Assembly (NCBI GenBank): GCA_035236585.1
Contig: CP141132.1
Location: 41,605,880 to 41,669,879 of the forward strand
Source: Warburgia ugandensis
Lineage: Eukaryota; Streptophyta; Magnoliopsida; Canellales; Canellaceae
Length of the DNA: 64,000 nt
Reading direction: 5' to 3'
This document shows, piece by piece, positions 1 to 12,456 of this stretch. The notes under the pieces were generated by a model that worked only from the letters and a program-made list of their open reading frames with translations, did no database searches and was not told the origin of the DNA. Each line of letters opens with the position of its first letter. Position 1 is the stretch's first letter. A program made the translations under genes and the position numbers.

Positions 1-1148
1 TCACATTCGATATTAAATGTTTGTTTGGAGAAATGAAAGATTTATCTAATTGAACATATGTTGAGGTGATGAAAAATTATTTGAGCAAAGGCTATTATGA
101 TAGAGTTAAAGTATGATTCATTATAGTAATTAGATTTTTTATTTGTAGTTGGGATTGTAAATCTTCATATTTCTATTACAATGCAATTTATGATAGATTT
201 TGATAGAAGATTGTGGACAATATGAAAATCTTCCATTATATATGGTTGTGATGATGATGATTGTGATTAAACATTTATCAATTGATGATTTTATAATGGG
301 TTGGTCCAGTACTATTGAAGAACTTGGATATTATTCATGAAGTTGTGGAAATGGGTAAGTAATTCTCACAGCATTAGGATTTGTTATATTATGGTAATGT
401 GGAGAATGTAATGAGACAAGTCTCTGAGATATATACTATGCGGATGAATGGTTAATTCTGTTATTGTGAATGTTTGAATGTGGTGAGATAGTCTTTAAAA
501 TGTATTTTGTATTGATAAATGGTTTATCATGTGTATCGCAATCGCATGCGTTGAATGCATAAGTCCGAAAAATAGAGGAGACTTTGCTCAAATTTCGTCA
601 GAAATATGATACTTGAAATTTTGAAGATAGGCAGTTTTATAAGGTTAGAATTGGTTAAGAATATGCAGAAGGAATCATCTTTAAGTGAGAAATATATATT
701 CAGTGTTTGAAGTTAGTATAAAGAGTTATATGGATAAGAAAATAAAAAGGTTGAGTTGGAGATAAAGATTATGTGTTCAAAGAATCATTAAAATCAAAGG
801 ATTTGGAAGTTGAAACGAAAGAATTAGTCAGAAATTTATTGTTTTGATGGATTATCAAGTAAAGGCCGTTATCAAAGTACATAGTGAAAGTGATTCTTAT
901 TGCTTATTGCAGATAGAAAAGCTATGCTTTTAAGTGACATAATATCTAGTTTAAGTTGAAAATCATTTATAATTTGAAGATTTATGTTTTATTGAAGTAA
1001 TTATATGACTTTAAATTTACAATGAGATGAGAATATTATTAGAGTTGTTGGAAAGATATCATGAAAAGAATTTCGAAGATGAAATTCTTTGAGGGAAGAA
1101 TGTAATGACCTTAAAAATTTCAAGGACGAAATTTCTCTATGGGAAGAT
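1..1148 (+). mobile_element. 3' internal tail of an LTR element, non-coding
   Basis: This is A+T-rich DNA immediately upstream of a polypurine-tract-like block and an LTR start, so it should be the last internal part of a plus-strand Ty3/gypsy-type element whose 5' half lies outside the window. I could not read any gag or pol domain in it. A stretch near 540-600 resembles the region just after the core hairpin in the LTR at the right end of the window (near 63290-63340), so part of it may itself be old LTR sequence. The assignment rests on position and the end signals. Confidence 0.5.
1071..1148 (+). promoter_or_regulatory. Doubled polypurine-tract block before the 3' LTR
   Basis: Two similar blocks lie about 48 bp apart. 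Each has a TTTCRARGAYGAAATT core, a purine-rich run (GAGGGAAGAA or ATGGGAAGAT) and then TGTAA. The second leads into the LTR start at 1149. This core before TGTAAC is typical of the 3' end of plant Tekay/Del chromoviruses. Why the block occurs twice is not known. Confidence 0.6.
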
Positions 1149-2027
1149 TGTAACAACCCCAATATTTTACTATTGCATGATCAAAGTATGAGTTTTCTAG
1201 GAGAATAACTTCTTATAGAATTAGAATAAAAAATAGAAACATAAATAGTTAAATACTACTCAGAAATTGAAATCCAACGACCCAAAGAACGCTGAAAATG
1301 GAGTCCGGAAGAGGAAATTATGGGACTTTGAAGTTAGGGATATTTTGGTAATTAAAAGTTAAAAAAAAAACCTTAGAACTTGGGAATTGAAATTATTAAA
1401 TATGAATTCCCTCATCGATATGAATCCAGCATTACTAAGTTTGCTGAAATCGGAGATTGGATGAATAAATGGTAATTTTCTTATAGAGGGTTATTTTAGT
1501 AATTTTCCTAGAGGGCCCCCACATGCAGAATTCCAAGGTCCGGTAGTTAAGGGGTCGTCAGAAAACCCATCATGAGTGGAGGTCACACACATGTGACTGA
1601 AATGATGATGTTTTATAAGGGAAAAACATCATTAACATAAACTAAAAAAGAAAGAAGTAATTTTTAATAACAAAAAGGAGGGGCCATATTTGATATTGGC
1701 AGCCCCCCTTTAAGTGACTTCCCAAAAACAGATCGCATGATCTGTTCTCTAGCCATGAAACTCGATACCCGACAAAACCCAATAGGCCAAGAAATCCGAT
1801 GCCGGCAACATCCCCAGTTCTAGTGTTCCTAGGAAATTTCATTTCCCTCTCTGGCAAGATACCCTTCTTCTAGTCCACCAGTGATGTGTAGTTCCTTCCC
1901 CGTGTCCGATGAATTCACAAAACCCTAACCCAAAATGGCACTAGAAAACCCAGATCTCCATTATATTCGACGAGTCCAGATCGGGTTGCCTTTACCCATG
2001 GTTGGCAACTACAGATCATCGGTTCTA

Positions 2028-2265
2028 GGGTGAGAGACAGTGAGTTCGTCGGTCAATCTATAGGGTGGCGGAGAGGGAGTTCGTCGGTCAATCTGAAGGG
2101 CAAGTGAGAGGGGGATTGTCAGTCAATCTGTAAGGGTGAGAGAGGGGTTTCATCGGTTTCATCAATCTGTAGGGTGAGAGAGGATGGTTCATAAGTTTTT
2201 TGATTCACCAGTTTCATCAATCTGTAGGGCAAGAAAGAGGGGTTTCATCAATTTCATCAACCTGT
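2028..2265 (+). repeat. 36-bp minisatellite in LTR
   Basis: About six imperfect copies of a 35-38 bp unit (one longer) share GGGTGAGAGAGGGGTTTCATC and TCAATCTGTAGGG-like motifs. They sit in the first third of the LTR and are diverged from one another. Confidence 0.75.
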
Positions 2266-5180
2266 AGTGTTCTTTGCCCATTTTTTTGTTGTTGGGTGAG
2301 AGAGAGGGGTGTTTATTAGTTTTCCAATTCTGTAGCAAACCAATGGTTTTTGCTAATTTTTCTTTTGTTATAAGGCAAGAGATAGGGGGTTTGTCAATTT
2401 TTCGGTTGGGATTCAAGGGTTGAGCAGTGTCGGCGCCATTCATCACCATCAGCCCTCATATGCAAGAGCAACCTAAGGCATCTACAAACCACATTACCTA
2501 ATGCCATTTCCTATTGTAAGCAAAAGGGTGAGAGAGGGGGGCTCAGCAACTTGATCTTTCAAGGTTCAAGGATTTGGTAGCGTTAACAATGTTCATCACT
2601 GCGCTCTCTTGTCACCACCGTTCATCGCTACTTTTCAGATTGAGAGATTGAAGCACACAGAGGTGGAAATGACTCGGATTGGTGATCTGAGCCACTCACC
2701 GCCTTCCTCTCGATGGCACGAATAAAACACCTTAAGAAAGTCAACGATTGGGGTTGATCCAAGAAAGATCCAACCTCAATAGTGTTGTACGGTCATGATC
2801 ATGTCGATCCATGATCATCTCCCAGTGATTTGATGCTCCTAACACTCTGTTAGAGAAAGATCAATGCCATTGCAAATGGAAGCACGTGTAGGAGGTATAA
2901 TCTATACTTAAAACCTTCATTTTGTTTTGATCCAGCATTATCCAGCCATTGATCTATTTTCAAATGAAAAATTTGCAACAGTTTAATGGCCTTTTACTGC
3001 ACGCATTTAGTATGTGACCTCATGGCCTACACAAATGTACTTTGGGCTTTACTTTGGAGTGCCTTTGTACAAAATTCACACTGATAACACTACCTACCCA
3101 GCTAATGGCTTAACTTTGAAGTGGATGAGTGCTGTAAAGTAAAATGTTGAATGGTTCACATTCAAATATCAAGTTCCACTCAAATAACCAAGAAGCGATC
3201 CCAGTAGTATTTCCTCTGAGTAGCTTCTTTTATGAAATGATTTCATGCTGGAACTTGATATTAGCCCTTCTTAACTGTTTAATTAAGGCTTAGGTATGAC
3301 TACCATTTGCATGGATCTAGTATTGCCACTATTGTCACTAAAAATCTAATTGGAAGTTTTAGTAAAAGATAAGTGACAACAAGCATAAATTAAAGAATGA
3401 TAAAGCACACACCTGCTGGATCAGCAAGAGTGCTTGTAATAAATTGAAGACTTGAGATTGCCAAACAACTACCCAATCTTATTGATCCTACCCATACTTC
3501 CTGGTACAACAATTAATGATGTCATTGACCATATAGAATGGAAAATTTTCCCATGTATCAGGTTGTGCTTTGACTTCAATTTTGCGTAAAACACCAAGGT
3601 ACACCTGGCTAGACCAATACGGGTACACTTAGACACATTTGGTCTCACCTGAACTACTTGGGCAATTATCCTTCGAGTCAAACCTTAATACTATTTTTAA
3701 AATTATTAAAAGATAGATGAGGATCAAAATGAGACCACTTTTCGCCATTAGATCATACTTAAACGTAAATATATGTGTATGTGTATGTATTAAGAAAAGA
3801 AATTTTATGCGTTGTATAGATTGAAGCACACGGGATCGATCGTGGAGAAGAGGGCAATTAAAGCTAGTAAAATCTGATGACCGAGTCATATGAGGTAGGT
3901 GGAAATTTAAGACAGCATGTCTAAATAATAAGATGCATGTTCTAAACATGATCTTATTTCTGATTATAGATGTTATGAAACTAAAAGGGTATGATTGATA
4001 TTCAACATGCTTTAAATTGAAATGATGAAATATCATGTATGTGAATTGTGAAATTATGTTTATGGTACATGGGTACCGTGTCAGTATTGATGTTATATGA
4101 GTTTAGGTTTATAGGATACATCCTTGGTGGGTTATTACCAAATAAGTGAGGATGTTATTCTTGTTATGAAATATATGAATAGGTGAATTGCTTGTTATTA
4201 TGATTATCTTACATCTAAGCATGGAGGCCTGAGAGTTTTGTTTTATACAAGCATATGCCTGGAGGTGCTATGCTAGGAAAGTTACGAGGGTTTGGCCACT
4301 CGCTTCTCGAAATTTGATTATATGATGATACCTTGCCCTATGAGAGGGTAAAAGTCAGGTGGGGCAATTATAGGAAGGCCCCACTGTGAAAGTCCTGTCT
4401 CCTCATATAAGCAATGACACAATATTTTTCACCATGGTACCAGTGGTAAACAGGGTAGTTATCCCGTGTGCTAGCATGGATCAAACTGCAGCATGGTATT
4501 CCTTATATTTGATGCACTACGGTGCTTATATTATACATTATGAGATGCCTTATATGATATGGCATGATGATATGCCTTATATTATTTTCTCAGCAATGGC
4601 TGGAGGAATGTGGACCTCGTATGGTGAGGGGCATGCAGATTATACTGATAGACCAGCAAAGGTTGGATGATTATGAACCCCACATGATGAGGAGTATGAT
4701 TTTGAAACCCAGTATAGTCTGAGAATGTAGATTAGGAGACTTATTGATTATATTCATAATTTTGTATGTCTTTTAACAATTTTCATATATGTGTAGGTAT
4801 GCTATATGTATATGATTGAGGGCGTAGTTTCATATAAGTTTCATATTGGTATATGAAAGGGTAGAACCGTTATGCAGAGTATGGTTCATGGAATTGGATT
4901 AGTTTATTGAGATAATAAATAATAATTAAAGATGTTTGATAAATCAATAGATGACTTATAATAATGAAACATGTAGATATTGATAATTATGAAACATGTT
5001 AATAATTGATTTATCAATGGATTGTTAATGATTATGAAACATGTCGATATTTAGTTTATAAATGGATTATTGAAATGTGAAACATACAGTAAATCCAATT
5101 CAATAAAATTGCTATGAAAATGAATATTTTAATTACTATGGAATAATTAATGTATCTTAAGATTTAGCATGCTTCTTAAA

Positions 5181-5236
5181 CTCCCCTACCGAGCATAGCT
5201 TGCTGAGATATTGTAAAAGTTTTATGCTTACAATAT
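5181..5236 (+). promoter_or_regulatory. LTR core motif with hairpin
   Basis: CCTACCGAGCATAGCTTGCT is followed by an inverted repeat whose arms are ATATTGTAA and TTACAATAT. The same arrangement recurs in six other LTRs of the window, always close to the LTR 3' end. A role in transcript termination or the R region is inferred from position only. Confidence 0.6.
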
Positions 5237-5440
5237 ACATATAGACAGGAGAAAATGTACACAAGAAGATGAATCCAACAACCATACTTCTGCACTCAGG
5301 TATACATTTTATTAAAGCTTTTGTATTGTATAGTTCGTCATTTGAATTGTGATATTGGACATCTAATATAATGTTATAGGGGTTGTACAAGGGAACCACT
5401 TGATGGGTTCTGTTTTAAGAACTAAATTTCTATCTTATAG

Positions 5441-5442
<2 letters not shown>

Positions 5443-5473
<31 letters not shown>
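5443..5473. repeat. (AT)n microsatellite
   Basis: A pure AT dinucleotide run of about 30 bp inside the LTR. Confidence 0.95.
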
Positions 5474-5476
<3 letters not shown>

Positions 5477-5619
5477 TGAGCATAAAGGTGACATCTGGGC
5501 TTTTGGAAAAATGAATTTCAAAGAAAAATCTTTTGTTGTTTTTGTATTTTAAAATTTAGAGGTGTGCCACCTTTTGAAATAAATGGGAACATTTTTCATG
5601 AAAAACTTGGGGTGTCACA

Positions 5620-6498
5620 TTGGGAGTAGGCGGGAGTGAGGGAAAGAGAGAGAAAAAGGGAACATCATAAGGAAGGGTGCTAGGTGCTGGCTGAAGGAGA
5701 GGAAAATAGAGGAAAAGAGGAGCAAAGAATTAGGATGGAAAAAAAAAATGATGAACACAAAGGAATGGTGAAACAAAAAAAATTGATGAACAAAAAGGAA
5801 GGGAAAGCAAAGGAAATAGTGAAACAAGAAAGGAGAATGAAAAGAAACAAAAGGGACGAAGGGGGTAGGTCTATTGAGGGTCTTCCCTTGCGGCTACCTC
5901 CTACAATCCTAGGGAGGGAGAAGCTACATGACATGGGAGCTGTCCCTTTATAGCACTGCGTTGGGTTTCCTCTTGTGATCTCCTTCTATTTTTGTTTCCA
6001 CCCACTACTTTCCTTCAAACTTCTACAGTTTCTCCACTTGGAAACTTTTGCACCAACTCCTATTTTACCTCTTTCCATTCCCTTAAAAATCTTCTCCATG
6101 ATTTCCTTTAAAACCAATTTTCATTTAAGAAACTATCCCTTCTTTCTTTATGAGTGATCTGGTCCATTCAATGCCCTTTAGTATGATTTGCACCGTTGAA
6201 ATTTAATTTGACACTAATCATCACAATTCGAGCCATCTAATATCCAATCCAACTGATTTGCACAATAGAATTAGCCATTCAAATCATGATCTGTATGATC
6301 TACAAAATATAAGACTAGATTAGTGTCATCCAAACCATGCATTAAACGTTTGATTAGCTCTGAGGATCATCTGACCATTAAATTTTATAAATTAATGGTT
6401 GGGTGGTCAATTTAAGCTAAAATTTATCAAATTGATGGGTTAGATGACTTTATTAAAGCTAAATTAAGGGTATTTTGGCCAAAATCAAACACTTAACA
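5620..6498 (-). mobile_element. LTR fragment of a second gypsy-like family
   Basis: Read on the minus strand it begins TGTTAAGTG at 6498. It is recognisably homologous, in opposite orientation, to the LTR start at 49475: both run through an A+T-rich part with GATCATCT-type motifs into a pyrimidine-rich part. It stops where the plus-strand LTR ends at 5619. The purine-rich plus strand gives open frames at 5684-5953 that are low-complexity and not credible genes. Confidence 0.5.
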
Positions 6499-9298
6499 AT
6501 CCACAATCATCATCAATTATACTTAGAGACTCTCCACAACAAGGCACTTAGACTTTCAAAAAGTTTTTAAAGAAGCAAAATTTTTAATACAAGAAGATTT
6601 AAATCTCACCATTTACCCAAAATATCCTCTAGCCACAATTCACAATCCACCATACATAGTCCATATGTATATAACAAGTCCAAATCATAATAAAAGCTTA
6701 AGGTTTATCAATTATATAACCCAAACATAACTAGTTGTTCAAAGTGTTTATAAAGATACATTAGTAAAGCTAGCTCGTACTATAGCAGTCCTCATCAAAC
6801 TCTCCCTAACTGAAAGCTACTCCCGATTACTTCTTCGGATGTGAGATATTGTAAACACTATAGTATCTTAGCAAGCTATGCTTGTGTAGGTTCTAACATT
6901 ACATTTAATATTAAATAATTCCAAATAAGCGTAATATTTATTACAAGAATGTAACAGTAGAGTAATGAATTTAAGTAGTCACTATCATGCGAATGTGCAA
7001 ACTAACAATGCACTCAAGAAGTCATAAGGTTTCCTCACTAGGGAATTACTTTATCCCACAAGTTCCCTGGAGCATTTAACACTCATACTTTGGTCCTGAG
7101 TACTAACACCAACACTTGGGCATTGTCATGCCATATCAACATAGAGAATCATCATCCTATTGTGCTCATAGCATTGTGTAACATCAACCCATAAGAAAGA
7201 AACACATGGACTACTATGCATTCGTAACTAAGACCCAGTCTATCTGTGTACTTAGTTGCTGATCCATAGCAGGGGGACTATGATCCACACTACATGGGGA
7301 TGTGTGGACAAATGCCAGGTGGGTCCTTCCCATGATAACCACATAAAAAAAAGCCAATTGCAGCTATAACAGGTATCTAAATTGCAAAGAGTGGGTGGCT
7401 GACCCTACTACTCTCCCAGCATAGTGTCCACTAGGTGAAAGCATCGTGTAAAACAAATTCATAAAAAATAAGTCTCCAAATTTGGTACATCTGTACCCAA
7501 TGCGACTCATCAGTCACGTACTACTCATTTGTGAAATCAAATCATAGAATACTTATATAAATATTATGAGAAAGTATGATTTTTAATCATGCTAATTCAC
7601 TAGAGTTCATAATCATAATATAGAGTGAATTAAATTAGACAATAGACAAATTAAAGTTACATATCTCAATGATGATGATTTCGATGTGTTGATTCTCATA
7701 AATTGAGTTAAGAATTCAATTAAATGAACATGATTCTTTCAAAAAATAAGTTTAAACAGAAAACATGTAATGCTAGAACACCTACCTCGGAAACTAAATC
7801 TATCTGTTCCCAAAGGCTTTTTATATGGCTTTGTTCTTACACTAATTCCAAGTTGGTCCAACTATGTCTACATCTATATAGTGCATAGAAATTCTATTTG
7901 AAATACATATAAGTAAACTTTTAGTTATTTTATGATGTAAAGGTCTAGAGTATCCCAAAATTATAAAACCATTAGGTCTTTAGAATTTCATCTTATATCA
8001 AACATGAAATCTTAGAATCTTAGCATCAACATCTATTTCTCTGATGAGTTAATGTAACATTCATTACTTCATATAATTTTGTACTACACCATTGAATTTG
8101 CAATCAACAATCAAAATTATTTAGAAGGATCCATATATGTAAATGAACAACTAGATCTGCGGATTGGTGTCCCCAACTATTGATTCATAATCTGATCTTA
8201 TTTTTTTTTATTAGGTTTATGTTATATGTATTGTCACCCTCTATAACATGTTGGATTTGCACTTTATTGCTATCTGATGTTCATGATTTAATCTATCATG
8301 TAAAACAATACTACAATGATTAGATTCACTTACATCTAGTCACAATCCTATGGTTTGGATCTAATTGGAATTGTAATACAATGTCATTCATCCAAATTGA
8401 TATACCTCACCTTGATTTGGTGATTAAATATCATCAAATCTTTGTCACATGCAATGTTTTATTAAATCTAGTGCAAATCCAACCTTTGATCTGATCATGG
8501 ATGGTCATATTTTATAATTCATTGATTCTTAACCACTGGCCAGATTCTTGGGATGTTTATGATGGTTCAGATTAAAATGATTAGAAGTTTAAACTAATTT
8601 ATCCAACCATCCAAAAGTGAAATCAATTTATAATGGATAAATTGGGTTCTTAGATCAACATTTCAATCATCGATATATGAATTTCAATCAGATCCGAACT
8701 GATCTAAGCTATAAAAAGTTGATCCAATACTTATATTGGCATGAATATTCATATTTAAAGTAGATTTGCTCAAAATCATCTTACCTGAAATGAATGGTTC
8801 AGATCAATCAATGGTTGATTTGAATTTGTTTCAAATTTTGGCCCCAAAACAATCACTATTTGTGCTATGTAACTATTTCCAAGCCAAATCATTATATCAA
8901 TATTCGATTTATCACTTAAGCAATCGAACTTCTAAATTTTTTTGAGGAAAACCTAACTTACTATTTTTACTTAGATCCATCACCATTGCTTGCCAAATTT
9001 TCACTGTTCTTGAAGGTTTTTACCCCTCTCACAATGAGAAACTAGATGAATGGATCAGATCTTCAAAATTTGACCTCTTTTTCAATGCCTAGAGTCACCT
9101 TCTCCACTGTTTTTCTAATGTTCTCCAATGATTTTTCTAGCAAGATGGAGACAGATCGACAATCTGGATGAGGGTATAGGTTCTTTTATTGAGGTAACCA
9201 AGTTGAACTGTTTGGATCACCAATCAAAGTCATCACTTTCTCAGTCTTGCTCAATCATCATTTCCTCTCTTTCCTTCCCTCCTCCTTCCTTCTTCTTT
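6499..9298 (-). mobile_element. LTR fragment, unit 1 (left part), minus
   Basis: This is the 3' part, in its own sense, of a long gypsy-type LTR. It has the core hairpin at 6841-6890 but lacks the usual TGTGACACCC-like terminus at its left end. From 7090 on it matches 15856-18060, at roughly 85-95% by eye. At 9298 it is interrupted by a solo LTR and resumes at 14499. No coding capacity was seen. Confidence 0.65.
6841..6890 (-). promoter_or_regulatory. LTR core hairpin (decayed copy)
   Basis: On the plus strand it reads GAGATATTGTAAAC ... AGCAAGCTATGCTTGTGTAGG, the reverse complement of the shared LTR core. The stem is weakened by several mismatches, unlike the copies at 52330 and 62981. Confidence 0.5.
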
Positions 9299-9850
9299 TG
9301 TGACACCCTGGGTTTTTATAATGCTTTTTAAATACTTTTCAAAATGCAAGGCCCCTTGTTTGAAAGTTTCTTTTAAAAATAAAGCAGCAGGTGATTTTGT
9401 TCATTGAAAACTGTTTCTGAAAATCCCTAGTGCCATTTCTATAACAAACACAATGATTATATAGTAGAATGTGTGTTTCATTCCTACCAAAAATTCAATA
9501 GAGTTTTCTTTGTTTTTTAGACAAATGCGCATTTAACACATATGTGCAAAACACCTAATAAATAATGCAAATAATTTTTCATTGTTTCAAAACAAATACA
9601 TGCAACTCATCACTTCCTAGAACTTTAAGTCACAACCACATCACAATACATGTCTCTACATAAAATGAACCCACTACATCAAAGTAAATATGCAAACACC
9701 TTCTGTAATAACTCATAAATTAAATCCCAAGGTGTAAGGCTCACTCTTCATATACTAAAATCCCAATCTACTACAATTACCCATCCATACTTGTTTTCAC
9801 GTCCTCCACTCAACCTATTTGTCCTTCTATCTACTTCTTCAATCTAAGAC

Positions 9851-9893
9851 ATAGTAAACAATTACAATGCCTCAACAAGGTTGCGCTTGTGTA
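9851..9893 (-). promoter_or_regulatory. LTR core hairpin
   Basis: The reverse-complement core ends CAACAAGGTTGCGCTTGTGT. In sense orientation the arms are TGAGGCATTGTAA and TTACTATGTCTTA, partly mismatched. It lies 552 bp from the LTR end. Confidence 0.5.
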
Positions 9894-10238
9894 TGTGGAA
9901 AAAGGTTGTTATTTTGGCATGGATTTTTATGATTTACATTGGGAAATTATTCTTATTAAAACAAAATCATATTAGCTTAAACACATGCTCAAGTTAAAAA
10001 CCTAAGTTTCCAATTCGTGCATTATATGAAGTCAATTCATATGTCCTAAGTAGATCAGTTGACAATTCCAATGTATTTCAACATTTTTGAAAGTATCATA
10101 CATTATTCCTTTTTAGTATGTATCCAATCAATCCTATCAATCCTATCTCATTGTCATTTCATGATTCTTTGGTCATACAAGAACACTTTTTCATACATAC
10201 CCATAATCATTCAATTCCATTCATGCATATGATACTTT

Positions 10239-10275
10239 AATGTTATTCCTTATTCCTTATTCCTTATTCCTTATT
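10239..10275. repeat. TTATTCC heptanucleotide repeat
   Basis: About five perfect tandem copies of TTATTCC inside the solo LTR. Confidence 0.9.
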
Positions 10276-10889
10276 CATGCACACATGTATTCATCTCACC
10301 TATTTTCTTTATGAGCATGATGCATTTCAAATTCATATATGATTGAGTACATGATCATGCATAACTACTAATGATGCACGATAAATCCAATTCATTTATA
10401 AGTCAACCCTTAAAAACACCATCAGTTGAAAAGAACCCATATATATATACATTAATATGTATATAATGCATCAAATCCATAGGTGAAAATTGTCATCTAA
10501 GGACATAAATGTAAAGAGGAACTATGTTTACATGATTTTATTAAAATATGCATGATCTCAGGAATGCTTAAATTCAACAATAACTTCAAGTTTAGCATAA
10601 TTATTATAATGTTTGAAACCATCTAAGAAATGTTAAATATATGAGTTCTCATGAAAAGCTTCGGTCGATAAACCCTCGAGAATGAAGAACATAAGAGAAT
10701 GCTTGTATAAAGAAAACAAATCAAGGTTTATACAATCATGCTCATGGAGTACCTACACTCATGCACAGGACGACTCTTTTAGTCTTGTTGCAAGGACATT
10801 GGCACACCTGTCCTACAAGTAGAGACCTCCCTTCTATCACATCACATCACATCATGTCCAACGCTCCTAGACCATGGCCCAACACTCCT

Positions 10890-11115
10890 AGACTATATTG
10901 GGCCTTACAGCTGCTCAATGAGCACACACCTTAGGGTCTCCCTACTCGAGCTGCAATTGAGTGGTTATCCTTAAATCAAATCAAAACCTCTAAGGACTTA
11001 CAGCTACTCTGTGAGCACTTGTGTTTAAATCATCCAAACAAAATAGCAAATCCATTTGAATCAAAACCTCTCAAGACTTACAACTACTCTGGGAGCACTT
11101 GCCTTAAAATCATCT
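10890..11115. repeat. Minisatellite with 'GGACTTACAGCTACTC' motif
   Basis: Two to three diverged units contain ACTTACARCTACTCTGTGAG, with intervening AATCAAAACCTC. The same motif is expanded at 34654-35535, linking this LTR family to that fragment. Confidence 0.65.
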
Positions 11116-12179
11116 AAACAAAATAGCAAATCACCTTCCATCTCAAGTATAACTTGATTCATAGAAGGGTTTTAGGTTTTGATGCCATTTCATAGAAAAT
11201 GATAGATCTCAAGTAATTTTGAAGTTCTAAGCACAAAACAAAAGAGCCATTTATGTACCATTCCTACAATCATCATCATAATTTAGAATGAGCCTTAACC
11301 AATGCAATAATCCTTCACATTCCACCATACATTCCCGTTTACAAGGGGATATAAATAAAGCAGCATTAAATAGCATGATTTGCACCATCCGTTAGCATAT
11401 GTTTATACACATTCTTTTACCCTCGTATAAACATGACTGACATAGTTTAGCTTTATGTAAGCAACTACTACAATTTGACAATAAAAAGATACATTTGAAA
11501 ACATTTAATAACAAACTTGCATGTATGTCATGTTGTGTCTTATTCATACTCATTTATAGAAATGCATTATAAGCCATTCTTATCAAGATGATAAATAATG
11601 TATTAGGACTCTGAAAGTTTTTATGTAGATTAGCTAATGTTGCTCATATACTGTAGGCCAAGTGTAACAAGCCTTCTATTTGAGTTTATATTCCTTTAGG
11701 TGTAGTATTGCTTTACTCATTTTCTTTAGCATGTAATGGTTTTAGTCTAAGGGTGTAAAACAATTTACTAGTTCCCCTCATGATGTTACCTTTACATCAT
11801 TTTTCTTTAGGATTTGTATTGCTTAGTTAGCTAAGTCATGCCACCATTGTTTGCATTTTTCTCATGGCCAAACACCACCCAAATGGTGCATGATCCTAGG
11901 CATCAAATTCTTAATTTATTTGGTGGAAGCTATGCTCCAAGATAGTCCATTTCTATGACATTTGCAAGTGTTTTACCGCTTGAAAGTTATCTTACTATGT
12001 TTTTTATTTAAACCTAAACCAGCTAGTATTAAAGAGTCGATGTTCTACTATTCACATGCATCATTGTTTACCCATTTCTCATACTTCGAAGTGAGTAAGT
12101 TTTCTGTAGAAGCAAGCATGTAATTGTTTCAGTTGCATTTCCTCTATAGACTTGAGAACTTAGTTACCACTCGTCCTTA

Positions 12180-12181
<2 letters not shown>

Positions 12182-12260
<79 letters not shown>
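12182..12260. repeat. (CA)n microsatellite
   Basis: A pure CA run of about 79 bp inside the solo LTR. Confidence 0.97.
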
Positions 12261-12262
<2 letters not shown>

Positions 12263-12456
12263 CTTTCATTCTTAAACACATCCGATTGAAATGAAGTTAT
12301 TCATGCTTGAGTTATTCCATGGAGTTTCTTATACATTCCCAAGAAAGAGTCGCACACACACACACATATTTCATTCTTAAACACATCCGATTGAAATGAA
12401 GTTATTCATGCTTGATTTATTCCATGGAATTTCTTATACATTCCCAAGAAAGAGTT
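12261..12456. repeat. About 105-bp direct duplication beside the (CA)n tract
   Basis: A roughly 90-bp segment after the CA run is repeated almost exactly after a second short CA run (about 12353-12365). Slippage that copied part of the microsatellite with its flank would explain it. Confidence 0.85.

Larger units (their letters stand above)
1149..5619 (+). mobile_element. 3' LTR of a Ty3/gypsy (Tekay/Del-like) element
   Basis: The LTR opens with TGTAACAACCCC and closes with GGGGTGTCACA, the near-inverted ends usual for this lineage. Its length, about 4.47 kb, is long but within what Tekay/Del LTRs reach. It contains a roughly 36-bp minisatellite (2028-2265), a core hairpin (5181-5236) 383 bp before the end, and an AT microsatellite. 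The partner 5' LTR lies outside the window, so its target duplication and age cannot be judged. Reading frames inside it are short and do not resemble proteins. Confidence 0.7.

Noticed and set aside
5615-5953. Open frames on both strands
   Set aside because: They arise from a purine/pyrimidine-skewed LTR part. Lysine/glutamate-rich on one strand and phenylalanine/serine-rich on the other is the expected artefact.
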